Positions 36,632-44,646 of a stretch of 50,185 bases of DNA are shown in pieces. The notes under the pieces are model-generated. The model was not told where the DNA came from. It ran no database searches and saw only the letters and a program-made list of their open reading frames with translations. The position numbers and the translations under genes are program-made. The first letter of the stretch is position 1. Every line of letters begins with the position of its first letter. The stretch is from Pseudorhodobacter antarcticus (GTDB taxonomy: Bacteria > Pseudomonadota > Alphaproteobacteria > Rhodobacterales > Rhodobacteraceae): assembly GCA_945862435.1 (NCBI GenBank), contig CAMAXX010000020.1, positions 1 to 50,185 of the forward strand, in the 5' to 3' direction.

Positions 36632-37759
36632 ATGAAGCAAGACGCAGGTTTTTGGGCGGGCAAGCGCGTCCTTGTGACGGGGCACACAGGTTTTAAGGGC
36701 GCATGGCTGGCCGCTTGGCTTTTAGCCGATGGCGCACAGCTTATGGGGCTATCCTTGGCGCCAGAGGCGGGGCCTTCGCTGTATGAGCAGACTGGCCTGC
36801 GCCACAGGATGGATGAAACAATTGGCGATATGCGCGATCCTGCGGTGCCCGCGCAGTTGGTTGATCGTTTTCGCCCCGATGTCGTGTTCCATCTTGCAGC
36901 GCAATCTTTGGTGCGCCGATCTTACCGCGATCCCTTGGGTACGTGGAACACCAATGTCATGGGAAGCGCAAACCTTTTGGCGGCGGTCTCGGCACTGGAT
37001 CACCCTTGCGCTGTGGTTTTTGTGACCACCGACAAAGTCTATGAAAATCTGGAATGGGTTCACCCTTACCGCGAAAATGACCGATTGGGCGGCAAAGATC
37101 CCTATGCCGCATCAAAAGCGGCGAATGAATTGCTGGTGTCGAGTTGGCGGACGTCTTTTCTTGGCGGCGGCGGCGGCGGCGTGCGGGTGGCCACGGCGCG
37201 GGCGGGAAATGTGATTGGCGGCGGTGATTGGGCCGAAGATCGGATCATCCCCGATCTGGTACGCGCGCGTCAGTCAAATCACCCGCTGGCAAATCACCCG
37301 CTGGCAAATCACCCGCTGGCAAATCATCCGCAGGCAAATCATCCGCTGCAAATCCGCAACCCGCATGCAACGCGTCCTTGGCAACATGTGCTGGAACCCT
37401 TGTCGGGTTATCGGCTTTTGGCGCAGCGGCTTTACTTGGAAGATGATCTGGCTCTTCAATCGGCCTTTAATTTTGGCCCTGATAGCAGCGGGCAGCGCAG
37501 TGTTCTGGCCCTTTTGACCGCCGCCGAGGCGCATTGGCCTGGCGGCTGGGAAGATGTGGGGGCCAGGGGGCAACCGCACGAGGCCAGCCTGCTTGCGCTG
37601 ACGATTGACAAAGCGCGCCACGTCTTGGGTTGGTCGCCGCGCTGGGGGTTTGAGACAGCCGTGGCGCATACCATGCAATGGTATCGCGCCGCTTTTCAAG
37701 GCGCCGACTGCGCGCGCCTTGTGGCCGATCAAATCGCGCAATACGAGGCGGCTGCATGA
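36632..37759 (+). CDS. rfbG: CDP-glucose 4,6-dehydratase
   Basis: 375 residues from ATG 36632, which gives the usual N-terminus (FWAGKRVLVTGHTGFKG). A GTG at 36614 overlapping the rfbF stop (GTGA) is an alternative. The Rossmann motif TGHTGFKG, the active-site VTTDKVYEN and the YAASKAANE (YxxxK) are intact, as is TRPWQHVLEPL for CDP-sugar binding. It makes CDP-4-keto-6-deoxyglucose. Between VRARQS and LQIRNP it carries about 20 extra residues, four copies of NHPLA/NHPQA, encoded by a 15-bp tandem array. The family normally has a short loop here. The stop overlaps the next start. Confidence 0.95.
   Translation: MKQDAGFWAGKRVLVTGHTGFKGAWLAAWLLADGAQLMGLSLAPEAGPSLYEQTGLRHRMDETIGDMRDPAVPAQLVDRFRPDVVFHLAAQSLVRRSYRDPLGTWNTNVMGSANLLAAVSALDHPCAVVFVTTDKVYENLEWVHPYRENDRLGGKDPYAASKAANELLVSSWRTSFLGGGGGGVRVATARAGNVIGGGDWAEDRIIPDLVRARQSNHPLANHPLANHPLANHPQANHPLQIRNPHATRPWQHVLEPLSGYRLLAQRLYLEDDLALQSAFNFGPDSSGQRSVLALLTAAEAHWPGGWEDVGARGQPHEASLLALTIDKARHVLGWSPRWGFETAVAHTMQWYRAAFQGADCARLVADQIAQYEAAA
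37276..37350 (+). repeat. 15-bp tandem array (5 copies) inside rfbG
   Basis: AAATCACCCGCTGGC is repeated exactly three times, then twice with small changes (AAATCATCCGCAGGC, AAATCATCCGCTGCA). It encodes NHPLA repeats at about residues 216-240 and keeps the frame. This is a likely slippage hot spot. Confidence 0.9.
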
Positions 37760-38301
37760 TATTCGAACCCCTGCCGCTAAAGGGTTGTTATCGGATTGTG
37801 CCTGAGCTGCGCGCCGACGCGCGCGGCGCATTTGCGCGGTATTTTTGTTCGCGCGAATTTGCAAGCCACGGTCTTGCGCAGGTTTGGCATCAAGGCAATT
37901 TGTCGGTGTCTACTTTGCGCGGGACGCTGCGCGGAATGCATTTCCAACGCGGAACCCCGCAAGAGGCCAAGTTGATCCGGTGCGTTTCTGGCGCGGCGTA
38001 TGACGTTCTGGTCGATCTGCGGGCTGGATCCCCAAGTTTTGGCGCGTGGTGCGGTCTTGAAATCAGCGCTGAGAACCGCACTATGGTCTATTGCGCGCCA
38101 GGCTGTGCGCATGGGTTTCAAACCTTACAGCCCAACACCGAACTGATTTATCTGCATTCTGCGGAATATGCGCCCGGGCAAGAAGGCGGGGTGCATCATG
38201 GCGACCCCCAGCTTGGCATCACGTGGCCCTTGCCCGTCACCGCCCTATCGGACCGCGATAATACCCTTCCCGCCCTTATAGATGTGGTGCCTTATTCATG
38301 A
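37756..38301 (+). CDS. dTDP-4-dehydrorhamnose 3,5-epimerase-family enzyme
   Basis: 181 residues from ATG 37756, overlapping the rfbG stop. The cupin-like RmlC fold is clear: GAFARYFCSREF, WHQGNLSVSTLRGTLRGMHFQRG (catalytic His region), KLIRCVSGAAYDVLVDLRAGSPSFG and YCAPGCAHGFQTLQPNTELIY. In an operon that makes CDP-4-keto-6-deoxyglucose, it would epimerise C3 and/or C5 of that intermediate. Its stop overlaps the methyltransferase start (38298-38301). Confidence 0.9.
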   Translation: MIFEPLPLKGCYRIVPELRADARGAFARYFCSREFASHGLAQVWHQGNLSVSTLRGTLRGMHFQRGTPQEAKLIRCVSGAAYDVLVDLRAGSPSFGAWCGLEISAENRTMVYCAPGCAHGFQTLQPNTELIYLHSAEYAPGQEGGVHHGDPQLGITWPLPVTALSDRDNTLPALIDVVPYS

Positions 38302-39530
38302 CAAAACCCACCTGCCGCCACTGCCAAACTTTGCTAACGCAACCGATTTTGGATTTGGGCTATGCGCCGCCATCGAACGCCTATTTGCGGGCCGAAGATC
38401 TGTCTGCGCCAGAAAAGCATTTTCCTTTGCGCCTACGTATTTGTCCCCAATGTCGATTGGTGCAAACCGAAGACTTCACCCGCGCTGACGAATTATTTGA
38501 CGGCGACTATGCCTATTTTTCGTCCACCTCGGCGGGCTGGATGCGCCATGCGGCCGATTACGTGGCAATGATCACCAAAAGGCTGAACCTTGGGCCGCAG
38601 TCGCATGTGATCGAGATTGCCTCGAATGACGGCTATCTTTTGCGCAATTTTTTGCCTTTAAACATCCCTTGCCTTGGCATTGAACTGACGGCCAGCACAG
38701 CGGCGGCGGCCTTGGCCCTCAGCGTGCCCACACTGCAAAACTTCTTTGGCGCGAATTTGGGCGCCGAACTGGCGGGCCAAGGAAAATCTGCGGATCTTTT
38801 GATTGGCAACAACGTCTATGCCCATGTCCCTGACATTAATGACGTCACGCGCGGTATGGCAAATGTGCTAAAATCCGAAGGTGTGATCACCCTAGAGTTT
38901 CCGCACTTGATGCAGCTTGTGCAGTGGAACCAATTTGACACGGTTTATCATGAGCATTTTTCCTATTTCTCTTTAGCTGCTGTGGCGCGGATTTTTGCCG
39001 CACACGGCTTGCGTCTGTTTGATGTGCAAGAGTTGCCGACCCATGGGGGCAGTTTGCGGATTTATGGCTGCCATCAGGGGGCAAGTCACGGCGATACAGG
39101 GGCCGTTGCGGCCATGATCGCCCAAGAGGCAGCCAATGGTTTGGACACCGTCACCCGCTATGACAGTTTGCAGCGCCGCGCCGAAGAGGCGAAAAACGGG
39201 CTGCTGCGGTTTTTGCTGGACGCCAAAGACAAAGGTGCAAGTGTGGCGGGATATGGCGCCGCTGCCAAGGGCAACACGCTGCTGAACTTTGCTGGTGTTC
39301 GTCCCGATTTGCTGACATTTGTTTGCGATGCCGCCGCCTCAAAACAGGGCAAATACTTGCCAGGTAGCCATATTCCGATCCTTCCGCCCGAAGCGCTGCG
39401 TGCCAACCGTCCAGATTATGTGTTGATTTTGCCATGGAACATTGCGCGCGAGGTTCAAACCCAACTGGCAGATCTTGCTGATTTGGGCACGCAATTTGTC
39501 ACCGCCATTCCGGAAATGCGCATTCTGTGA
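38298..39530 (+). CDS. NDP-sugar C-methyltransferase (NovU/TylC3-like)
   Basis: 410 residues. The N-terminal zinc site is built from CRHC (6-9) and CPQC (49-52). A SAM-binding domain follows, with IEIASNDGYLL (about 110-120) and the conserved FPHLMQLVQWNQFDTVYHEHFSYFS (about 199-223), whose Tyr/Glu/His residues are the proposed catalytic set. The C-terminal Rossmann-like domain includes SVAGYGAAAKGNTLL. Such enzymes put a methyl group on C3 of 4-keto-6-deoxy sugars. It points to a branched-chain sugar. It overlaps neighbours at both ends. Confidence 0.92.
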   Translation: MTKPTCRHCQTLLTQPILDLGYAPPSNAYLRAEDLSAPEKHFPLRLRICPQCRLVQTEDFTRADELFDGDYAYFSSTSAGWMRHAADYVAMITKRLNLGPQSHVIEIASNDGYLLRNFLPLNIPCLGIELTASTAAAALALSVPTLQNFFGANLGAELAGQGKSADLLIGNNVYAHVPDINDVTRGMANVLKSEGVITLEFPHLMQLVQWNQFDTVYHEHFSYFSLAAVARIFAAHGLRLFDVQELPTHGGSLRIYGCHQGASHGDTGAVAAMIAQEAANGLDTVTRYDSLQRRAEEAKNGLLRFLLDAKDKGASVAGYGAAAKGNTLLNFAGVRPDLLTFVCDAAASKQGKYLPGSHIPILPPEALRANRPDYVLILPWNIAREVQTQLADLADLGTQFVTAIPEMRIL

Positions 39531-40033
39531 CCATCGCAATCGATCCCACAGCACAGGTTAGCCCAATGGCCGAAATCGAGCCGTCGCAGCGCGGCACTCG
39601 GGTGGTCATCGGGGCGGGCTCGGTTGTGGACAGTTTTGTCAAAATCAAACCCGTCGGCGGTCTGGGAGATGTGGTTATCGGCGCGCATAGCTATATCAAC
39701 AGCGGCTGCGTTCTGTATTCGGGGCATGGAATTACGATTGGGAACAATGTGTTGGTTGCAGCAAACTGCACCTTTGCCGCAACCAATCATGCCTTTGACG
39801 ATATTGGCCGCCCGATCCGCACCCAGGGGTTTCAACCCTCTCGCGGGGGGATCGTGGTCGAGGATGATGTCTGGATCGGGGCCAACTGCGTTCTTTTGGA
39901 CGGCGCTTATGTTGAAAGCGGATGCGTGATTGCGGCGGGGTCTGTGGTGCGTGCGCGGCTGGCGGCGTTTGGGGTTTATGGCGGCGCGCCAGCGCGTCTT
40001 ATCCGCCAGCGGGGCGACAGCGATGCGCATTAG
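39527..40033 (+). CDS. Hexapeptide-repeat acyltransferase
   Basis: 168 residues, GTG start overlapping the previous stop (GTGA). Left-handed beta-helix repeats run through the protein (VVIGAGSVVDS, VVIGAHSYINSG, ITIGNNVLVAANC, VWIGANCVLLDGAYVESGCVIAAGSVV). ATNHAF provides the catalytic His typical of Maa/WbbJ acetyltransferases. It probably O-acetylates the sugar made by the operon; the opposing esterase at 33292 may reverse such groups. The 3' end overlaps the next gene by 11 bases. Confidence 0.88.
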   Translation: MTIAIDPTAQVSPMAEIEPSQRGTRVVIGAGSVVDSFVKIKPVGGLGDVVIGAHSYINSGCVLYSGHGITIGNNVLVAANCTFAATNHAFDDIGRPIRTQGFQPSRGGIVVEDDVWIGANCVLLDGAYVESGCVIAAGSVVRARLAAFGVYGGAPARLIRQRGDSDAH

Positions 40034-40874
40034 TGTCGTGGGCGGGCGTGGGTTTATCGGCCAGGCCGTGGTGCAAGCGCTGCGCGCTGGCGTGGGGGCT
40101 GGCGTGGGGGCTGGCGTGGGGCCCGAAATCCTTTTGCCCGACCGCGCCGCGCTTGCTGCTGGCGCGCCTCTTGGCGGTTGGGGAATGATGGTTTGGGCGG
40201 CAGGATTGACCGCCGATTTTCGCCAGCGCCCTTTTGATACAGTTGCCGCCCATGTGGGCGATCTGTCACGCGTGATCAGCCGCGGCGGCGTAGAGGGAAT
40301 TTTGTATTTCTCCTCCACCCGCGTTTATATGCGCGCGGCAGCGGCGAATGAAGCGGAAGCCTTGCCCACATTGCCGATGGATCCTTCGGATCTTTACAAC
40401 CTTACGAAATTGGCGGGCGAGGCTTTGTGCCTATCTGCCGGTCTTGCGCGGGTCAAAATTGCGCGGCTGTCCAACATCATTGGCCCACGCGAGGCGACGC
40501 GCCGCACCTTTTTAGGGTCGCTTTGCCGCGAGGCATTGGCTGGGCGGATCGTGCTGCAATCGGCGCCCCATTCGGTGAAGGATTATCTTTGGATCGACGA
40601 TGCGGCAGCAATATTGGCGCAGATGGCCACCGATGACAGCGAGGGGATTTTCAATGTCGCCAGCGGCCGCCAAATTGCCCATCTCACTTGGGCGCAAGCC
40701 TTGTCTCATCAAACAAAGGCCGCGTTAGAGATACCCGACCTGCTGCCCGAGACATCTTTCGCGCCCATTGATATCACGCGAATGGCCGCGCGCTATGGCC
40801 CTGCGCGGCACGATCCTTTAAACTATCTTTCACCTATGCTGTCAGTTGGGCAGCCCGCATCACATAAGGGTTAA
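40023..40874 (+). CDS. NAD(P)-dependent sugar epimerase/reductase (SDR family)
   Basis: 283 residues from ATG 40023; the frame continues upstream but MRISVVGGRGFIG is the true Rossmann start (GxxGFIG). STRVYMRA replaces the usual catalytic S/T strand, and YNLTKLAGE supplies YxxxK. SVKDYLWIDDAAAILAQM and GIFNVASG are extended-SDR landmarks. It likely reduces the 4-keto group of the CDP sugar. An in-frame 12-bp tandem array encodes AGVGAGVGAGVG at about residues 22-33, right after the nucleotide-binding helix. It overlaps the acyltransferase gene and lies 2 bases before the next gene. Confidence 0.85.
   Translation: MRISVVGGRGFIGQAVVQALRAGVGAGVGAGVGPEILLPDRAALAAGAPLGGWGMMVWAAGLTADFRQRPFDTVAAHVGDLSRVISRGGVEGILYFSSTRVYMRAAAANEAEALPTLPMDPSDLYNLTKLAGEALCLSAGLARVKIARLSNIIGPREATRRTFLGSLCREALAGRIVLQSAPHSVKDYLWIDDAAAILAQMATDDSEGIFNVASGRQIAHLTWAQALSHQTKAALEIPDLLPETSFAPIDITRMAARYGPARHDPLNYLSPMLSVGQPASHKG
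40086..40121 (+). repeat. 12-bp tandem array (3 copies) inside the SDR gene
   Basis: GCTGGCGTGGGG occurs three times in succession and encodes AGVG units in the loop after the first Rossmann helix. The unit keeps the frame, so copy number may vary. Confidence 0.85.
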
Positions 40875-40876
40875 CT

Positions 40877-41653
40877 ATGGATCAGACAAAGCAATTCCAA
40901 CAGGAACGCAAAGACGCGATTGACGGGTATGGCCGCGACGCTGCCTTTGAAACATTGTCCCAGGACTGGCTTCGCGAGTCGATGGGGCGGCGCTATGTCT
41001 ATAACTTTGACTGGCTGGGCCGCCCAATCATCCAGTACCCGCAGGATATGGTCGCCGTGCAAGAGCTGATCTGGGCGACCCGCCCCGATGTGGTGGTGGA
41101 AACAGGCATTGCGCATGGCGGCTCGCTTATTCTTTCGGCGTCGATTTTGGCGATGCTCGATTATGCCGATGCCGTGGCCGATGGCACGATGCTAGATCCC
41201 AAGCATCCGCGCCGCCGCGTCGTCGGTATCGATATTGATATCCGTGCGCACAATAAATCAGCCATTGAAGACCATCCAATGGCATCGCGCATCACGATGA
41301 TCGAGGGCAGCTCGATTGCCCAAGATACAGTGCAAAAAGTACGCGAAGCGGTGGGCGATGCCCAGCGCGTGATGGTGTGCCTTGACTCGATGCACACTCA
41401 CGACCACGTCATAGAAGAATTGCGCGCCTATGGCCCAATGGTGACATCAGGCTGCTACCTTGTGGTGTTTGACAGCTTGGTCGAAGATCTTCCGCCCGGC
41501 TTTTTTGCCGATCGCCCTTGGGATGTTGGCAACAATCCAAAAACTGCCGTTCACGCATGGCTGCCAGACAATTCAGAGTTTGAAATTGACAGCGCTATGG
41601 CGCGCAAACTGCAAGTGACGGTGGCACCAGACGGATTCTTGCGGCGCAAGTAA
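40877..41653 (+). CDS. CmcI-like SAM-dependent methyltransferase (cephalosporin hydroxylase family)
   Basis: 258 residues. PVDVVVETGIAHGGS-type text is visible as DVVVETGIAHGGSLI (about 71-85), the SAM-binding motif of the CmcI/rhamnosyl O-methyltransferase family. VVGIDIDIRAHN (about 115-126), MIEGSS and VMVCLDSMHTHDHV (about 171-184, with metal-ligand-like Asp/His residues) follow. Despite the Pfam name these are usually O-methyltransferases acting on sugars. Last gene of the operon, so it probably methylates the surface sugar. A tandem array and a hairpin lie downstream. Confidence 0.88.
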   Translation: MDQTKQFQQERKDAIDGYGRDAAFETLSQDWLRESMGRRYVYNFDWLGRPIIQYPQDMVAVQELIWATRPDVVVETGIAHGGSLILSASILAMLDYADAVADGTMLDPKHPRRRVVGIDIDIRAHNKSAIEDHPMASRITMIEGSSIAQDTVQKVREAVGDAQRVMVCLDSMHTHDHVIEELRAYGPMVTSGCYLVVFDSLVEDLPPGFFADRPWDVGNNPKTAVHAWLPDNSEFEIDSAMARKLQVTVAPDGFLRRK

Positions 41654-41657
41654 CACA

Positions 41658-41756
41658 GCTTTGGCGGTCCAAAAATTTGGTGGGCCAGACGCTTTGGTGG
41701 TCAAAAAATTTGGTGGTCCAGACGCTTTGGTGGTCAAAAAATTTGGTGGTCCAGAA
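41658..41756. repeat. 33-bp tandem array (3 copies) between convergent genes
   Basis: Units start at 41658, 41691 and 41724 with GCTTTGG and differ at only a few positions. The array begins 4 bases after the stop of the CmcI-like gene. The following AT-rich stretch repeats AATTATGGCCAAA twice. It may be a variable array or influence termination. Confidence 0.85.
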
Positions 41757-41798
41757 AATTATGGCCAAATAAATTATGGCCAAAAAATTCTGCAATAA

Positions 41799-41824
41799 TT
41801 TGCCCTAGCCTAAGCTAGGGCAAA
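41799..41824. terminator. Hairpin at the end of the fusion gene
   Basis: TTTGCCCTAGC and GCTAGGGCAAA (11-bp arms, 4-base loop). The stem includes the stop codon of the minus-strand gene, so it can terminate both convergent operons. Confidence 0.6.
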
Positions 41825-43884
41825 TCCAAAACCTTTTTCAAACCCTCGGCTGGGACCAACATTTCCTTAGGCGCATCAAATTTGCGCGGCAAATGCGGGA
41901 ATGGCAAATACAAATCATCCTTTGAAGCCGCGCCGTGCCAAACGCGATAACTGTTCACATAATCAAGCCGAACAGAAGACAGGCCCGTCGGAGTGTTAAT
42001 GCCATAAACTGGATGATTAGTCAGGCTAGCCGCCCCGCTAAGGCACAACATAGCAATCCGTTTATCGCGCACAAATGTATCGCCCAAGACACGGGTCATG
42101 CGGTCAATCATTTCACTATCGCCGCCAAAGCGCACACAATCCCAGCCGCCCAATAGACAGCGCAGAACGCGGGTCTTGCACATCAACGATATCGGACAAA
42201 GACGGGCAATTCCATCATAAGACCGTTTAGCGGACTTTGTCGGCCCATCAAATCGGCCTGCCTCGTCCAAACGCACCATATAACTGATGGTTGCCACTGC
42301 CGCCTGGTTGGCGTGCAAGGACTGTACCTGCTTTTCGATCCGTTCAGGCAGTGAAATGTCGTCGCCATCGTGGCCCGTCACATACTGGCCCTGCGCCTGT
42401 TGCAAGGCCCGATTTTTGGACACATATGGGCCTACATTCACCGCATTGTGCAGCACGCGAAGGCGGGCATCGCGCGATGCAAGCGCGTCCAAAACTGCGC
42501 CCGTATTATCGGTTGACGCATCGTTGACCGCAATGATTTCTAGATTTGTCCAAGTTTGGCCCAAAATAGATTCGACAGATTGTGCCACCACATCTTGGCA
42601 ATTAAAGCAGGGGATAATCACTGTCACCAAATCTGGCGATGGAACTGACGGCATTTTCGCAAACCTCATCCGCGAGAAACGCGTTCCGCCATCAGCCGTC
42701 AGTGAAATTTGCGGAATCTGATTGGCCGCTCCCCAACGATTGGTATGCGAAAGCCAAGATTTATCGCTGTCTGCATCCATTGCCGCAAACAAATCAACGA
42801 CACCCATCGCGCGCATCTTTTTATCACGGCGCAAGAAGTCAGTCGCGGCCTGCGTGCCCTTTTCTTTTTGCAACTCGAAAGCGTAAGATACAGAATGGAT
42901 TTTACTTTTCGCCGAAAAATAGGCAGAAATTTTTTCAATCTTTGCCGAAACATCGGGGAAAAGCTTTTTGAATGCGTAAATTGGCAGCAAGATTGGGGCC
43001 AAGACCACGATTGATGGCAACGCGAGAACCAACAAAATCTGTCTCTGCTTTTTCGCCTTCCGCTTCACTTGTACCAAAGAACTTGCCAATCGGCTTAGAT
43101 CTTTCTCTGCCGCATCTTTGATCTGTTCCTTTTCCGTTACTTTTCTTGCGATAGATTCGTTTGATGATTCTAAAAATATTTTGGCGCTTTTTAAAGCTGC
43201 AATCTCTTTACCTGCCGCCGCTTTCCTCGCCAACAGTCTCATGTTTCGCTTTTTTAAGAGGGTAATCTGTTCCATCATTTGGTATGGATGTAGGATTACA
43301 CGGGCCTTAGAACCTTGCTCTGGGACTTTGCGCTGGTTGTGGGTAACTTTGAATTCTTCAAGCGCCGCTGAAATGTCTCCTTGCGCACCAATGCGCTTCG
43401 CAAATTCATCGAATCCTTCTTGTGGCGCGTCTATATCAATCTTGATTACCTGAGATTTCGATTCAAGAAAGACGTCAATATTTGCCGTAATTGTATCAAC
43501 CATATCGAGTGCAACGCCGCGATTGAAATCGGTTTTCATCAAGATAGATCGGTTATATCCTGAAATAAGGCTAAAGCGATGATCCCAGCGCTGGTCGTAA
43601 CTTTCGGCGACTTTTTCAGGCGTGCGCTTTAAGTGTACGTAAAATGCCTCATCCCCATAGCGTTGCTCTAGCCGCCCTAAAAACCATGCCAGACGGTTGT
43701 CTGCCTCGATATGGCCGCTGGGGTAATCCAAGCGCGCGGGCCCAAGATCGCGCGACCGCGTTTCGTGACCTGCGGTGTAATTCGTAAAATGCGCGCAGGC
43801 GCGGACAAAAGTTTGCGATCCACACCGCCCTGTGCAAAGCACAAAAACGTTTCTAAACAATGGGGTACTGGCTGCTATCGTCAT
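41815..43884 (-). CDS. Fusion of sulfotransferase-like domain, membrane segment and GT2 glycosyltransferase
   Basis: 689 residues. The N-terminus (VFVLCTGRCGSQTF, 14-27) is a PAPS-binding-type loop, with HETRSRD and VHLKRTPEKVAESYDQRW following as in sulfotransferase-like proteins. Residues about 215-285 are a charged coiled coil. LLVLALPSIVVLAPILLPIYAF (about 285-306) is a membrane segment. The C-terminal part, from about 408, is a GT2 domain: VTVIIPCFNCQDVVAQSVESIL, AVNDASTDNTGAVLDAL and GHDGDD for the metal site. Two activities, sulfation and glycosyl transfer, may be joined in polysaccharide assembly. It is convergent to the CDP-sugar operon, and the start at 43884 is plausible. Confidence 0.82.
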   Translation of the reverse strand: MTIAASTPLFRNVFVLCTGRCGSQTFVRACAHFTNYTAGHETRSRDLGPARLDYPSGHIEADNRLAWFLGRLEQRYGDEAFYVHLKRTPEKVAESYDQRWDHRFSLISGYNRSILMKTDFNRGVALDMVDTITANIDVFLESKSQVIKIDIDAPQEGFDEFAKRIGAQGDISAALEEFKVTHNQRKVPEQGSKARVILHPYQMMEQITLLKKRNMRLLARKAAAGKEIAALKSAKIFLESSNESIARKVTEKEQIKDAAEKDLSRLASSLVQVKRKAKKQRQILLVLALPSIVVLAPILLPIYAFKKLFPDVSAKIEKISAYFSAKSKIHSVSYAFELQKEKGTQAATDFLRRDKKMRAMGVVDLFAAMDADSDKSWLSHTNRWGAANQIPQISLTADGGTRFSRMRFAKMPSVPSPDLVTVIIPCFNCQDVVAQSVESILGQTWTNLEIIAVNDASTDNTGAVLDALASRDARLRVLHNAVNVGPYVSKNRALQQAQGQYVTGHDGDDISLPERIEKQVQSLHANQAAVATISYMVRLDEAGRFDGPTKSAKRSYDGIARLCPISLMCKTRVLRCLLGGWDCVRFGGDSEMIDRMTRVLGDTFVRDKRIAMLCLSGAASLTNHPVYGINTPTGLSSVRLDYVNSYRVWHGAASKDDLYLPFPHLPRKFDAPKEMLVPAEGLKKVLDLP

Positions 43885-44254
43885 GATATCCCTTAGTCGT
43901 TCATAGTCGGGTCACGGTCGTGGTAAGGCCATTTTTGTTGTTGACATCGCCAGGCGATATGTCAAGCGGCGAAACGCACACCTTAGGCTTAAGTTTCCAG
44001 TTCATCGCAACGTCCTATGCCCAATGCGCCATGAGTGTTGCACTTGAAACTTGGGCCCAAGTTCTGTCACTCTGGCCATTCGTAGTAATCAATAGTGATG
44101 GTATCAACTTAAATGTATAAAGTGTATTTTCTCGCGCTGATAAAGCTTTTGGTTGCACATCTTGTGTGTGTCTTTGCCTTTGCCCGCTCAGCAAGCTCTT
44201 GACAATAGCAGCGTTAGAATTTTATATAATGATGGTAATTCTTTGGAATCTTGA
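43885..44254. promoter_or_regulatory. Non-coding region with a sigma-70-like promoter for the small secreted protein
   Basis: TTGACA (44199-44204), 17 bases, then TTATAT (44222-44227, overlapping TATAAT at 44225) lies about 25 bases before ATG 44255. The rest shows no gene I can support. Confidence 0.5.
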
Positions 44255-44599
44255 ATGATGGCTTTGCATCGAAACGTCGCAATAGGGCGGAAATCGATGC
44301 TGGCTATAATAAGTTATTGTTTTGCATTGTTTTTTTTATACTGTACACCCTCTTTTGCGGAGACTGTCATGTCGGATTCCGAAATAAGAGGGATCTTTTT
44401 AGGAATGGGCGTGGAATGTCCACAATTTTTGATTGATTCCGGCGAGCAGGTTAGCCTGATTGGCGAGAAATTAGACGATCTTACAACTGGCATCAGGTTT
44501 CGTTTAAACGGGCGAATTGCGCGCGCATCAAAATGCATGCAGGGCCAAACTTTTATTGTATCGGCTGTTAACGTCGAAGACGCTGAAACAGGACAATGA
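44255..44599 (+). CDS. Small secreted protein, unknown function
   Basis: 114 residues; an internal ATG at 44297 is a possible alternative start. SMLAIISYCFALFFLYCTPSFA is a signal sequence with cleavage before ETV. The mature part of about 80 residues has two cysteines (MGVECPQF and ASKCMQG), possibly a disulfide, and a strand-rich end (FRLNGRIARASKCMQGQTFIVSAVNVED). I do not recognise the family. The gene is unusually AT-rich for the window. It ends 48 bases before a subtilisin-like RTX protease gene; a periplasmic inhibitor or helper for that protease is possible but only inferred. Confidence 0.65.
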   Translation: MMALHRNVAIGRKSMLAIISYCFALFFLYCTPSFAETVMSDSEIRGIFLGMGVECPQFLIDSGEQVSLIGEKLDDLTTGIRFRLNGRIARASKCMQGQTFIVSAVNVEDAETGQ

Positions 44600-44646
44600 C
44601 AGATGATGGCTGATCGCCTCTCTGTTCTTCATAGGATGACGAAAAA

